A program made the position numbers and the translations under genes. A stretch of DNA of 64,000 nucleotides from Gambelia wislizenii (lineage: Eukaryota; Chordata; Lepidosauria; Squamata; Crotaphytidae), in the NCBI GenBank assembly GCA_030847615.1, contig JAUMIR010000002.1, forward strand, positions 114,708,309-114,772,308, written 5' to 3'. Below, piece after piece: positions 31,149-63,485 of this stretch. The notes beneath the pieces were generated by a model. It ran no database searches, had not been told where the DNA came from, and worked only from the letters and a program-made list of their open reading frames with translations. The first letter of the stretch is position 1. Each line of letters opens with the position of its first letter.

Positions 31149-33461
31149 TTTATTTTTTGAAACAGAAGTGGTATTTACAGTGCTTAAAACTGAAAAAGCA
31201 AAAGACAGATTATTCTGTCAACATATAAAAAAGATTAATTCTACAGTCAACATATGTACATATTTGCAGAGCAAACCAATGCAATCCTCCTTTCAGCTGA
31301 ACAATCCTCTCCTCAGAAGGCATTGCCTTTGCACACTGCAGATTGTGGTTATCCTTTGAATTCTACTAAATACTTCCTGGTGAGTATAAAAGTAGAGACG
31401 AAGGAGAGAAAATCCTCCAGAAACAATGATTGCCATGGTCTCTGGATATCATAATCTAAAGCGAGGGTGATGAACATGTGCCCTCTCTTGTTACTGGACT
31501 CATCTCAGTCCTAGGAAGTGGGGTAGGGTACAGAATTGCAGTCCAAAAAATGTCAGGTGGCCATACTTTCCCTATCCCTGATCTTCAGGAAACTGGGAGT
31601 TGTGTCCTATTCCCCCCCCCCAATTGTAACACACTGACAAATGCTGTCATATAGACCAGCACAGGGTCAATTTTTTACAGGACATAAAAATAAAACTAAT
31701 TTGCATAAGGAGAGGTAGAAAAAACTTTCACAAGGGTGCTATAGTAGCTGGAGACATGTCCCACTGGCAAGCCAGATCTCATGATAGCAAAAGGCTGCCA
31801 CCGAGGTGGAGGAGAGGTAGAACTTGGAGGAGGGGCATGCCCTGGGACAGTGTTGGCTGAAGAGCATGTGCCAGATGCACACTACATGCATCACCCACCT
31901 CTACAGTGATAACCCAGCTATCCCAACATCCAAGACACCATCTGATGGTAAAGACATGGTCCATGCTCAACAGAGGTGGCAAAATAGTGTTTCCTGACCT
32001 ATCTCACGAGCCACATCTTCTACTCCCAGGAAAGAGATGTAAAAGCAAAACCAATTCATGGAGTTATCAACCTGGTAATCCTTGGTGCCAGCATCGCACA
32101 ACTTAGCAGTACTTCAAAGCTATACTTCAATTTTAAAAAAACAAAGTAGAGGGGCCAATTCACATTTACTAGCAATACTATGGGAGTGCCTTCCCATGGC
32201 TTCTTCCCACATTTGTCCTGAAACACATAAATGAAGGAATCATACAGGCAGAACAATGCCATGATTCCTATACATTAACATAACTCCCCATACTGATATA
32301 TACTTATTTGGGCCAACAGGTCAATGCAATTGTGGTTAAATAAAACCCTGCTATGTTTACTTATAGTTTACTTCCACTGGGCATTGTGTGACACTAACCC
32401 AGCCATTTCTGTTTGTCTCAGATTTCTTCACCTTCATAAAAGCAGGCTTTGCTCAGCAGAAGCTGAACAAAAGCAATTAGCCTTCTCAAGAAAACCTGAG
32501 GCTACAGCTGATCAGCCCCAAGGTCAGATCTGAAGAATAATCTCAAATAGTTTCCTTATTCTGATTATTTGGTGTGCACAGGGCTTCTGTGCATACCAAA
32601 ACACCAGAAGGCAGCACTTGTACTGCAAGGTACAACACAAAGGTGCACTACAAATTGTGAGCAGCGCTCACATCACAAGGCCTTATTCAATACAGACGTC
32701 GTACACAATAGAAATCCCTCTCTCTGCTCCTGAAATAACTGAAAGAAATCACTATGAAGAGTTAGTCAGACTGACACTGAATCTGAAAAACTGCAAAGAC
32801 GACTCTCAGAAATGGACAACATCCCTTCAAATCTAGATAATAACCGGTCCCCAAAATAAGGGTTGAGGCCACCTCTAGTCCTATTTATAGTGATAAATAA
32901 CATAGCTTCGGGAGGGGGGGCGGAATATAGAAAACTAATATTATGGCTCTATATCCTGAAGGATGTAGAGCTAAAAGTAGTGGCCAGGAACATTATATAG
33001 TTTCCTCCTATTCTTTGGGGAAACTGAGCACTGCACCAACTCCAGCTGCAACGCCCTTCTAGAAGGTAGCAGTGATTTGGTTCATCTCTTTCTAAACAGC
33101 CTTCATGCAGGGCCACAGAAGAATGCCAGTGACTCCTGCAAGACCTACACAAATAGATCAAGGAGTCAGAGCAGCAGGTTCAAAAGTCTTGCCGGTAGTT
33201 CTTTCAAGTGGTCCTGGTGTTCATACTGCAGACATCCCTTTTGGGGAAACAATTACATCAGAATGGGGAACATTTAAAACCCAGCTGAATGTAGGTGGGT
33301 TCATGTGTAACATTATACTAACACTGATGACTTGAACAGAGAATTTCAGTGCAAAGCCTCCCCTCCTGAGCACTGCCCAACTGGTAGCAAAGTGCATGAA
33401 ATGTGTACCAGATTATCAAAGTAGCAAGCACAGCACACAGAGTACTGTCCAAAGGTGGATG
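31149..33461 (-). terminator. BAP1: Putative BAP1 3' UTR ending at a - strand AATAAA
   Basis: The first clear AATAAA on the - strand after the BAP1 stop is at 31154-31149, which would make a 2.3-kb 3' UTR. The stretch has no gene. It holds a poly(T)/poly(G) run near 30983-31007 and a MITE-like remnant at about 31457-31600. The true 3' end could lie earlier, at a non-canonical signal. Confidence 0.4.
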
Positions 33462-54639
<21,178 letters not shown>

Positions 54640-54658
<19 letters not shown>

Positions 54659-54995
54659 CTTCCCCCAGGGTCAGGTCTCAGCGCCATGACCGGCCCGGGC
54701 CCCGCCGCCGCCGCCGCCGCCGCCGCCCCCGGCAGCCGTTAGAAACCCCCTCTCCCTCCACCCCGCCCCTCTCTCTCCCCACAACCAACTCTACAACAAC
54801 AGGACCCCTCACGCTCCCAGCACCGCCCACAAGCCACGTCATATCCGCGCGCCTCTCTCCTGGTCTGGGAGCGCAGAACGTCGGCCTTTGCGCAGGCGCA
54901 GAAGGTGGGAAGGAAGGCCGAGGCAACAGAGCCGTGGCGGCGCCAGAAAAGTCGCGGGTGGGGAGGAGAGAAAAGGAGAGGCCCTCCCCTTCCTG
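54640..54995 (-). promoter_or_regulatory. BAP1: CpG-rich BAP1 promoter and 5' UTR with NRF1-type site
   Basis: GC and CpG density rises sharply upstream of the BAP1 ATG. The palindrome TGCGCAGGCGCA at 54889-54900 is a consensus NRF1 site. TGACGTGG on the - strand (54841-54834) fits an ATF/XBP1-type element. There is no TATA box. A run of GCC triplets lies at about 54705-54728. In mammals this promoter is shared with PHF7; here the divergent partner is not visible. The exact start site is unknown. Confidence 0.7.
54705..54728. repeat. (GCC)n triplet repeat in the BAP1 5' region
   Basis: Eight consecutive GCC triplets lie 47 bases upstream of the BAP1 ATG. On the transcript this is a GGC repeat if the 5' UTR includes it. 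Confidence 0.85.
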
Positions 54996-55102
54996 CCTCT
55001 CGTGTTCGTGGCTCTCTCTCTTCCTCTCTCTCTCATTCTTTTGTGCTGCGTTCACCGGTTCACCATCCGCTTTGTTACCCGACAACTGTGTTTTAATCAC
55101 CC

Positions 55103-55314
55103 TCACACTACACTTATAGTGCTATGATTCCAGTTTACCTGCTCCGGCTGCCTCCTGTGGAATTCTGGGGTTTGTAGTTCATTGAGGCCTAAGAGCTCCC
55201 TGGCTGAGCGTTCTAAATGCCCCTCACTAAACTACAAACCCCAGAGTTCCACAGGAGGCAGCCGGAGCAGTTAAAGTGGAATCAGCACTATAACAGTGTA
55301 TGTAGTGTGATGTG
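55103..55314. mobile_element. MITE copy 1 (CACACTACA family) beside the BAP1 promoter
   Basis: The ends TCACACTACACTTATAGTGC and GCACTATAACAGTGTATG/TAGTGTG are inverted. The arms carry GGAATTCTGGGGTTTGTAG and CTACAAACCCCAGAGTTCC. The whole element is a long imperfect palindrome. Confidence 0.8.
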
Positions 55315-55344
55315 ATTTTTCATTGCCATGGCCATATCCTATGC

Positions 55345-55500
55345 AATCCTGTTTTGTTTTTGTTTGTAGTTTAGTGAGGCCTAAGAGGTCTCTGGCTGAG
55401 AGTCCTGAATGCCCCTCCCTAAACTACAAACCCCAGAATTCCACAGGAGGCAGCCAGAGCAGTTAATGTGGAATAGTAGCACTATAACAGTACAATATTG
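55345..55500. mobile_element. MITE copy 2, left-truncated
   Basis: It keeps the loop and right arm of the family (TTTAGTGAGGCCTAAGAG, CTACAAACCCCAGAATTCC, GTTAATGTGGAATAGTAGC) but lacks the left terminus. Confidence 0.7.
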
Positions 55501-55867
55501 TCTTTGAAGCCCTGGTGGATTGAGGGGTGATAAAGGCCATAAATAAATAAAGATACATAAACTAAAACTGGGATAATCGCACATGCATAGCCTGCCCTGT
55601 TGATGCAAGGCCGTACCTCCTGCCTCTTTCCTCCCTTCCATGTGCTTCAGATTTCCAGGCGTGCCATCTTCCCTCTGGGCTCCTCTGAGGCAGGCGCTGA
55701 GCCCCACAGTCCCTTCTCTCACTAGCTTCTGCGCCTTTGCTGTGTCTGTCTCAGACTACAGACAACTGAGTAACATATGGCCCAAGGTGATTAAAAAAAC
55801 CAAACATTTCCCTCACAGGTGCTCCAGATAGCCTGAGAAACCTGGATGTGACCCCTTCATCATGACT

Positions 55868-56090
55868 TTATCACACTGCACAGTTATAGTGCTATTATTC
55901 CACTTTAACTGCTGCAGCTGCTGCCTCCTGTGGAATTCTGGGGTTTATAGTTTAGTGAGGCCTAAGAGCTCTCTGGCTGAGAGTTGTAAATGCCCCTCCC
56001 TAAACTGCAAGTCCCAGGATTCCACAGGAGGCAGCCAGAGCAGTTAAAGTGGAATAATAGCAGTATAACTGTGCAGTGTGATAACAGGCA
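55868..56090. mobile_element. MITE copy 3, complete
   Basis: The ends TATCACACTGCACAGTTATA and TATAACTGTGCAGTGTGATA are perfect 20-base inverted repeats. The same arms as copies 1 and 2 follow. It is the best-preserved copy. Confidence 0.85.
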
Positions 56091-56785
56091 CCAGATTTTA
56101 GCTAGGAGTTACAATGATGGGGGAGGGGTTAAAGTTAAAACTACCTTCCTCTAAATATTAGAATATATTTGGGTAGTCTGTTGTTGTTGTTTTCCCCCTC
56201 AGAAGGCTTGTATTTAGGTGCTGGATCAATTTGACATCCCTATCAAAGCCAAACACATTCCTAGTTCCTCCGAGACCCAGAGTCTGAACTAGGGTTGTGG
56301 GGCTCCAGTCCTGTACCCTTAGTAGTGTGTAGAAGAAGGAATTTTAGCAGGTGCTGCTTGTTAGTGGTTGTGTGACAGCACCTACTCAAATGCCCTCTTC
56401 TACACAACCATTAAAGATACAGGAGCCCTCTCAAGTTTTCACTCTGGCACCTTTAAACTGAATTAGAGTTGTGGCATCCTGCACATTTGGGAGGCAGTAA
56501 AGCAACCAGCTCTATAACCAGGGGTCGTGAAAACTCCATCATTGTGCTGTCCCTTTCCTCAGAAGGTAGGCGCATCACTTGGTGCAAAACGGTGTACCTT
56601 GCTGTTACCCTAACTCTACCATTTAAAGAATCAAAATTGCAGGTTCATTTTACCCACTAGGAGCTGACATCTCATTTTAAAATGAAATATTTTTCATTAT
56701 TCAAAATACACCACTAGGCTAGGTCAAAAAAGGAAATCTAGAACATATTGTATAAGGAATGGAGATTTGATGCACCAAGAAATAT
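56091..56785. other. Intergenic, unassigned
   Basis: Nothing recognised. The stretch 55501-55867 is likewise unassigned. Confidence 0.5.
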
Positions 56786-57016
56786 AGTTATCCCTCCACA
56801 TTCACGGATTTGGTATCCACGGATTTAAGTATTCATGGCTTGAAAATATTCTTAAAAAAATAATAATCCAAAAGCAAACCTTGATTTTGCCATCTTATAT
56901 AAGGGACACCATTTTGCTATGGCATTACATATAATGGCACTTCAGCATTCACGGATTTGGGTATTCATGGGGGTCCTGGAACCAAACCCCAGCAAATGTG
57001 AAGGGACAACTGTACA
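56786..57016 (+). mobile_element. Pogo/Tigger-like MITE, 230-bp type, copy A
   Basis: The ends TAGTTATCCCTCCACATTCA and AATGTGAAGGGACAACTGTA are inverted and flanked by TA. The core AGCAAACCTTGATTTTGCCA and ATAAGGGACACCATTTTGC recurs in copies at 57912, 59490 and 60108. Confidence 0.8.
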
Positions 57017-57437
57017 CAAAAACATCAGGATTACTACTTTTGCAGGGTATTGCAAGGAGAGTATCAGTTCACCACAGGATGGCAGTATCATCAAAGGCAG
57101 GAAATTTATGCAAAATACAGTATACAGCAGTTTCTTTTTTAAGCTATATACTGTATTCTGATAGCCTCTGGTCTTGTTTTATTTCCATGTGTATTCCTAA
57201 AATACTTATGTCTTTCAAGATAAATCATTTGGAGGCAGATCATATCTGCTTCTTTGGAGATGGGATGGGGGGAGAGAAAAGGAAGCTGTGTTGGTCCATA
57301 GAAAACATGTAAAGGTCCATATTTGGGTAATAACTTTTTTACATCAAGCAAAATGTCACCCAATAGTGTGCAGACTTTCAGTTTCTCCATAAGTTTTCAT
57401 CAGTCTAGATCAGGGTTTTTCAATCACTGTGTCCTGG

Positions 57438-57672
57438 AATCCTATGTGTTGTGTGCATTCAAGTCATTTCTGACTTAAGATAATGCTAAGGCAATCCTGT
57501 TGGGTTTTCTTGGCAAAATTTATTCAGAGGGGTTGCTTCCCTCTGAGGCTGAGAGAATGCAATTTACCCAAGGTCACCCATAGAAGTGGGCTTCTATGGC
57601 CTGGTGGAGTTTTGAACCCTGATCTCCAGAGTTTGAGCCCAACGCTCAAACCACTACCCAAACTTGCTCTCA
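57438..57672 (-). mobile_element. tRNA-derived SINE
   Basis: Same family as 14285-14508: TTGGGTTTTCTTGGCAAAAT and TTTATTCAGAGGGG in the tail, CCCAAGGTCACCCA in the core and a B-box-like complement near 57618. Confidence 0.7.
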
Positions 57673-57911
57673 CCCTGGAATCCTCAGGTTCGGCAAAAGG
57701 TTGCTAGAGTTCTGTGAGTTGTGGGGGGGGGGAGCTTTTTTTTTTAAAAAAAGCTGTAAATATAGTGATTTTTATGCAAGGATTCCCTGGGACTTGAAAA
57801 TTATTGCAAGTGTTCCTCCAGGGTATAAAGATTGAGAAAGACTGGTGTAGATAGTTTACGCAAAGCAAGGAAAAATAAAGCTTACTGATACTGAAGGCAG
57901 TGTTTCCCCAT

Positions 57912-58147
57912 TACAGTTGTCCCTTCATATTCGCTGGGGTTTGGTTCCAGTGCCCCCCATGGATACCAAAATCTGTGAATACTCAAGTCCTATTATATGC
58001 AATGGCATAGCAAACTGGTGTCCCTTCTATAAGATGGCAAAATCAAGGTTTGCTTTTTGGATTATTATTTTTTTAAGAATATTTTCAAGCCGTGAATACT
58101 TCAAACCGTGGATACCAAATCCATGGATAAGGAGGGACAACTGTATT
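57912..58147 (-). mobile_element. Pogo/Tigger-like MITE, copy B (inverted)
   Basis: It is the reverse orientation of copy A: TACAGTTGTCCCTTCATATT at the left and AAGGAGGGACAACTGTA at the right, with the GGCAAAATCAAGGTTTGCTT core. Confidence 0.8.
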
Positions 58148-58152
58148 TAATC

Positions 58153-58372
58153 ATAGCAGTTTGATACCATTTTAACTAGTATGGCTACTTCCCATGGAAT
58201 TGTAGGATTTGTTGTTTAGTAGCATACTAAGCATTCTAAGAACTACAGCATTGGAACTCTCTGTAGCAAGGAATTCTAATTACCTCAGAAAACTATAAAT
58301 CCCAGAGTTCCATAGCATAGAGCCATAGCAGTTAAAGAGGTATCAAAGCATAACTATTTTATAATGTGGATC
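58153..58372. mobile_element. Palindromic MITE, second family
   Basis: The left arm GCAGTTTGATACCATTTTAA and right arm GTTAAAGAGGTATCAAAGC are inverted. GGAATTGTAGGATTTGTTG pairs with TATAAATCCCAGAGTTCC. A related but diverged copy is at 59890-60107. Confidence 0.65.
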
Positions 58373-58847
58373 TCTCCAAACTCAGTGTTTTGACATCATT
58401 TAAAGATTTACCCCATGCAGCATGGGAGTGTAGGTGATGTTGGTTCCAGGTTCCTCTAGGGGTCCATCTAGACGAGGGGGGGGGGAATCTAAAATACCTC
58501 ATAGTATTGGCATCTCATAGCAGCAGCAATATGTCTAAAAGGTTTTTCTTGCCTTGGAAGCCCCCATAAGCCTTGCATTCCTGATGGCCAAGGCAAGTGA
58601 TTTACTCATGTTAGTTCTTCACTGCTGCCAGGTTTTTTAAAGTCATCCCAAAGTGCACTGGTGTCATAGAGTGATTCTCCAATTTTATAAGAAAGCAGTT
58701 ATCCTTTTTATCATCTTAGCAAGTGATCGCTAAGGCAAAAATCCAACATGGCAGCACTGGGCACTTGCCCTCCTAGCAAGCCCCAGCTCTCACCCAGCCA
58801 ATCAGCTTTGTGCTTCCCTTCAAATTTGTTATTGTTCTATAAAGTAG

Positions 58848-59085
58848 GACCCCATATCTGCTGGTGATTGGCTTGGGGGGTGGGCGTGGATACCAAAAAC
58901 CGTGTGTAATAGTGAACACCATTGAAAATAATGGGACTTCTGGTTTAGCATACCATAGAGTTGTCTTGGAGAACCTAGAAAATGGCTAGAGTGGACACAT
59001 TTTCTAGGAAGACTCTATGGTAGGTGTGCTGTTTGTGTCCCATGGATAATTGAATCAGTGGATACAGGGGTCCTACTGTACTCCA
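58848..59085. mobile_element. Pogo/Tigger-like MITE
   Basis: The left terminus AGTAGGACCCCATATCTGCT and right terminus GGATACAGGGGTCCTACTGTA are inverted. The core shares CATAGAGTTGTCTTGGAGAA with the element at 39941. Confidence 0.7.
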
Positions 59086-59489
59086 AACGAGCAAAAATGT
59101 GCACCTGCCTTGTGGTTTGTGAAAAAGTACGGGGAAATCTGCAATGGCTTTTACCGTGTTGTTTTTGCCGTTTTGGGCCCCCCTCCTTCCTAATAGTGTG
59201 GATTAGCACTGGATCCTGTTTAGACAGGTAGGATTCCCAGTGAATTCCATGAGGGGTATTTTCACTGTTTAGACAGGCCCTATGACTTATGTGATGCGGA
59301 AACATATAAAGGTTGATACCATTTCGAAAATATAAAATTCATCTTTTACCTGGAATGATTTCTATTTATAAGTGAAACATACATGTTCCTTGGAAGCTAG
59401 AATACCAGCAGAGAAGGAGCTTGCTTTTTACTTTCAGAAGCAGAAAGAAACAAGTATGTTAATAAATCTGACATTTTTAGATGTTGTAC

Positions 59490-59728
59490 AGTTGTCCCTC
59501 TGTATCCACGGATTTGGTATCCATGGATTTAAGTATTCACATCTTGAAAATATTCATAACAAATAATAATCCAAAAAGCAAACCTTGATTTTGCTATCTT
59601 ATATAAGAGACACCATTTTGCTATGCCATTGCATATAATGGGACTTGAATATTCACAGATTTTGGTATCCACAGGGGGCGGGGTCCTGGAACCAAACCCC
59701 AGCGAATATGAAGGGACAACTGTACTAA
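59490..59728 (+). mobile_element. Pogo/Tigger-like MITE, copy C
   Basis: TACAGTTGTCCCTCTGTATC and GAATATGAAGGGACAACTGTA terminate the same 235-bp unit as copy A, with TA at each end. Confidence 0.8.
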
Positions 59729-59889
59729 GTTTAAATAGAAGCCAATTTGGGTAGTTTTACATAGTAGTTGGGTGGAATATAGCCTCATAAAATCAAGGTC
59801 CATCTTCAAGAATGTAGCCATACTATATAACTATCTGTCTGTCTGGCCGTCTATGTATTTAATACCTTGCCTTTCTGCTTGCACGGGAC

Positions 59890-60107
59890 CCAAGGCAGCT
59901 ACATGATACTACTTTAACTGCCATGGCTTAATTGTGTGAAACCTAGAACTTGTTGGGGAATATACTTAGAATTTCCTGCCAGGGAGCTCTAATGCTTTAG
60001 TGTAGTGGGTGCACATTACAGAATTAGTGTGGTACATTGCAATTCCACACCAAACTGAAAATCCTAGGATTCCATGCTCGTGGTAGTTAAAGTAATATCA
60101 AACTGCT
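59890..60107. mobile_element. Degraded palindromic MITE
   Basis: ATGATACTACTTTAACTGCC at the left and GTAGTTAAAGTAATATCAAA at the right match the family at 58153. The centre is diverged. Confidence 0.5.
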
Positions 60108-60261
60108 ATACAGTCAGTCTTCTGTATCTAAGGATTTGACATCCACGGATTCCACCATCTACGGATTGAAAATATTCCCCAAAAATACATTCCAAGAAGC
60201 AAGCCTTGATTTTGCCATTTTATATAAGGGACACCATTTTACTATGCCATTGTATGTACAG
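60108..60261 (+). mobile_element. Pogo/Tigger-like MITE, copy D, left part only
   Basis: It starts TACAGTCAGTCTTCTGTATC and carries the CAAGCCTTGATTTTGCCA and ATAAGGGACACCATTTTAC core, but stops at CATTGTATGTA where another pogo-like terminus begins. Confidence 0.7.
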
Positions 60262-60950
60262 TAGTACCCCCATATCTGCTGATCTGCCAACAGCGGATTC
60301 AATTATCCACGGTTGGCGATGGCGGGGGGAGGGAGTGGGAGTGATTGCTGCCACGGCAGGGCCACGGCAGCAGTGAAGGGAGAGGGGGAGTGAGCTCACC
60401 TCCTCCCCTTCACCCCCATGATCGCTGCACGGGGGGTAGAACGAGTGGCAGGGGGTAGAAATAGCAGCAGGGGGTAGAATGAGTGGCAGAGGGGTAGAAA
60501 TGGTGATGGTGGTAGAATGAGTGGTGGGGGGTAAAATGGCGGCAGGGGGTAGAACGAGTGACAGGGGGTATGAATGGTGGCGGGGGTAGAACGGGTGGCA
60601 GGGGGTAGAAATGGCGACGGGGTAGAACAAGCGGCAGGGGGGAGAATGAGTAGCAGGGGGTAGAAATGGTGGCAGGGGGGTAGAATGAGTGGCAGGGGGT
60701 AGAAATGGCGACAGGGGGTAGAAATGGCGGCAGGGAAGTAGAATGAGTGGCGGGGGTAGAAATGGTGGCATGGGGGTAGAAATGGCAGCATGGGGTAGAA
60801 ATGGCAGCAGGGGTTGAACGAGTGGCAGGGGGGTAGAAATGGCGGTGAGGGAGCAGACTTAAACCCACCAGCCTACCTCAAAGGGTTGTCATGAGGTCTC
60901 CTGGCCATTGGGGGGGAGAGTTTTATAATGGCGTATGGTACGCTGGGTCC
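60259..60950. mobile_element. Pogo-like terminus followed by a GC-rich, minisatellite-bearing core
   Basis: It begins TACAGTAGTACCCCCATATC and ATTCAATTATCCACGGTTGG, like the element at 15283, then turns into a G-rich stretch containing the 60431-60850 array. A matching right terminus was not found, so the end is approximate. Confidence 0.5.
60431..60850 (+). repeat. Minisatellite, about 22 units of 17-21 bp
   Basis: Units read GGGGTAGAATGAGTGGCAG or GGGGTAGAAATGGCGGCAG. The two variants often alternate, giving a dimeric higher-order period of about 40 bp. Long open frames on the - strand here (Pro/His/Tyr repeats) are a by-product of the array. Confidence 0.9.
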
Positions 60951-61239
60951 AGCTAATTTCATTGAATTCCACAACTGGAGAGCAGCTGCTTCACAGGTGG
61001 CACATAGTTCCTGACAGCTCAAGCAAGCAAACTAAATCTTCCACTATTGGGAAAGGCATTTCTGACCCACCAGGCTTAGTAGTCTGTTTCCTTTCCTTTA
61101 AAAAAAAATCCATAAAACAATATTCCAAACTTCATAGTATGTGTTATACATTGACACCAATTATTTGATTTGTACAGCTCCTCCTACATACCCTATTTTA
61201 ATTAATAAATAAAATTATACCATTTTTCCATAACATTTT

Positions 61240-62130
61240 TGTAGTTCTGTTTCTTTTTTTTGAATCTTGTACTGTCTTATACAATACTATATATCCCAAC
61301 TCCCTAGATTGTATCTGACTGATACTGATTAAACAGCGAAAATTGAATCAGACTTTGTAGTATATTACATCTATATCCTAGCATCAGCCACCTTTTCTAT
61401 TACATATTTCAGAGTATCCATTTTCTCTTAATCCCCGTTTCTTCCTTACCCAAACCCCTCTCTTTTAGCTACCTAACCTGTTCTGTGTTGATCTAAATCC
61501 CAGTACGTAGTAACTGGCAGCCAGTCTCTGTCTATTTGGTCTGTTGTTTTAAAATCCAGCCAAGCTGCTAATTTGTCCATTTCAATCATATCTATGACCT
61601 TCAATTTCCAAACATCCAAACTTGGGACTTTGTGTTTTTTCCATTCTTTTGTGATTAATAATCTGGTGGCCGAGATCATATAAAGTAAATTTTTCTTATG
61701 TTTCCTCTCTATCATTTTATCTAACTTAGAAGTCATATTCAATAAATAAAGTTCAGGAATCATCTCAAAGTTTACCTTCAACATCTCCAGAATTGTTCTA
61801 TGAATTTTCTTCCAGAACCTTTTTATTTTAGAACAGTTCCACCAGACATGAATGAAAGAGCCTACTTCACCTTGACATTTCCAGCAACGACTCTCTCCTG
61901 TTTTGAATATTTTGTCCAATTTAGCTGGAGTCAGGTACCAACAGTGTTGCATCTTGAAAAAGTTCTCTTTCACACTATAAATTTATTAGAATCAATCCAG
62001 GTATTTTCCCAGTGAGTTAATTCTACTGTATTTCATGATCAATGTCTTTGGCCCATTTTATCATTGAATTATTTATGGGTTCCTTTTCATGTTTGTTTCC
62101 TTTGCAATAATATCTAATCATGAGCAACAC
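61240..62130 (-). mobile_element. L1 LINE, 3' part
   Basis: On the - strand an open frame (61973-61473) encodes the L1 ORF2 C-terminus: NFFKMQHCWYLTPAKLDKIF, CWKCQGEVGSFIHVWWNC and LLYMISATRLLITKEWKKH. A T-rich run near 61250-61260 may mark the poly(A) end. It is a different, less decayed copy than the one at 48779. Confidence 0.8.
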
Positions 62131-62259
62131 CCTCACACACACAGAGAGAGAGTTTTCATAGGACATGTGGGCAGGTGAATACCATGGTGATAATGGTGGC
62201 TACTTCTGTTGTTGTTGTTATTTGATTTGACATGGGACATGCTCCTGGCAAATGGTTTG

Positions 62260-63485
62260 TTTTAAAACTGAAATTGTCAAGGGGATGAAGGATCTCCCCT
62301 AAGAGGAAAGATTAACATTTGAAGCTATTAGCTTTAGGAAAAAAGCAAATGACATATATCATAGAGATGTATCAAGTTATGTGTGGTGTGGGGCAGTGGG
62401 TAGGGAGAAATGCTAGATCCTCCCAGGATCATCCAATGAAGCTGAACGATGGAAGAATCACAACAGAGAAAGGATTACTTTTTAATGTGTGGAGAGCCAA
62501 TCTTTGGAATTCGCTACCTCAGTGAAGTGATGGCCCATCAATTTATAGCTTTAAAGCAGGATTAGAGAAATTCATAGAGAAGAAGACTGACAGCGGCACA
62601 CCGTATATTCCGGTGTATAAGACGACTGGGTGCATAAGACGACTCCCCAATTTTTAAGTTAAAATATAGAGTTTGCCCCCCCCTCACCAGCCAGCCAGCC
62701 AGCCAGCCAGCTGGCTGGAAAGCCTTTTCCCCACCAGCCAGCCAGCTCAGTGGCTGTAGATGATGGAATAGTCTGTGAAATTAAAGGACAGAACAGCTAA
62801 AAAAGCATGGGATACTTTGAAAAATCTCTGTGGTGTTCAATCTTTGGAAAGTAAGGTTGCATTAATACTGTAAGTTGGTTAATATGAAGCTATCAAATCC
62901 CAAATTTTTGAATGAGCACATTAATGAATGAGCACTTTAATGGTTTTAGAGCCACATTGGCAGACAAGAGAATTTCACCATAGACAAAACTTGATGCAAA
63001 ATGAGAAGTTGAATCCAGAAATTCTAATTTTAGGCTAACTTGTCCTGAAAAGAAACATCATTTACTCTCCTGAGCTAAATAGAGGGCCATTTAACTCTTC
63101 AAATGCAAAGCAGTCATTCTCACAGCAGGAGGAAGGATCTGCTGGGAAAACTGCCCAGGCCATTTTACACTTCAATCATTCTCACAGCAGGGGAAAAGGT
63201 CTACTGGGGTATAAGACCACCACCCACCCACCCACCCCACTTTTGAGGAGATTTTCAAGTGTTAAAAAGTAGTCTTGTATGCAGGAATATACGGTATATT
63301 ATTTGTAGTATTGGAGCCAGGATGTTTCTCAGTATTGGTTTCTGAATAACATAAACAGGAGAGTGCCAATGTATTCATTACCTGCTGGTAGGCTTCCCAT
63401 AGGCCTCTGATTGGCCACTGTGTGGACAAAAAGCTGGACTAGATAGGCCTTTGGTCTGACCCAGCAAGGTTTTTATATCCATATA
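62260..63485 (+). mobile_element. CR1/L3-type LINE 3' end, split by a DNA transposon
   Basis: The 5' part (62260-62598) ends a degraded reading frame (WRANLWNSLP-like). The 3' part (about 63297-63485) carries the widespread terminus: GGCTTCCCATAGGCCTCTGA, TTGGCCACTGTGTGGAC, CTGGACTAGATAGGCCTTTG and GACCCAGCAAGGTTTTTA. The insert between them is listed separately. Confidence 0.65.
62599..63296. mobile_element. DNA transposon with ACCGTATATTCC termini, nested in the LINE
   Basis: The left end ACACCGTATATTCCGGTGTATAAG and the complement of the right end (TACCGTATATTCCTGCAT) are inverted, and both continue into a 'TATAAGAC' motif. Inside are a (CCAG)n run at about 62688-62711 and a duplicated CAGTCATTCTCACAGCAGG-type block near 63110 and 63175. 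No transposase. Confidence 0.6.

Noticed and set aside
60220..60868. Long - strand frames with PP/THSTP/CRHFYP repeats
   Set aside because: They are the translation of a minisatellite in three frames, with no start context or homology.
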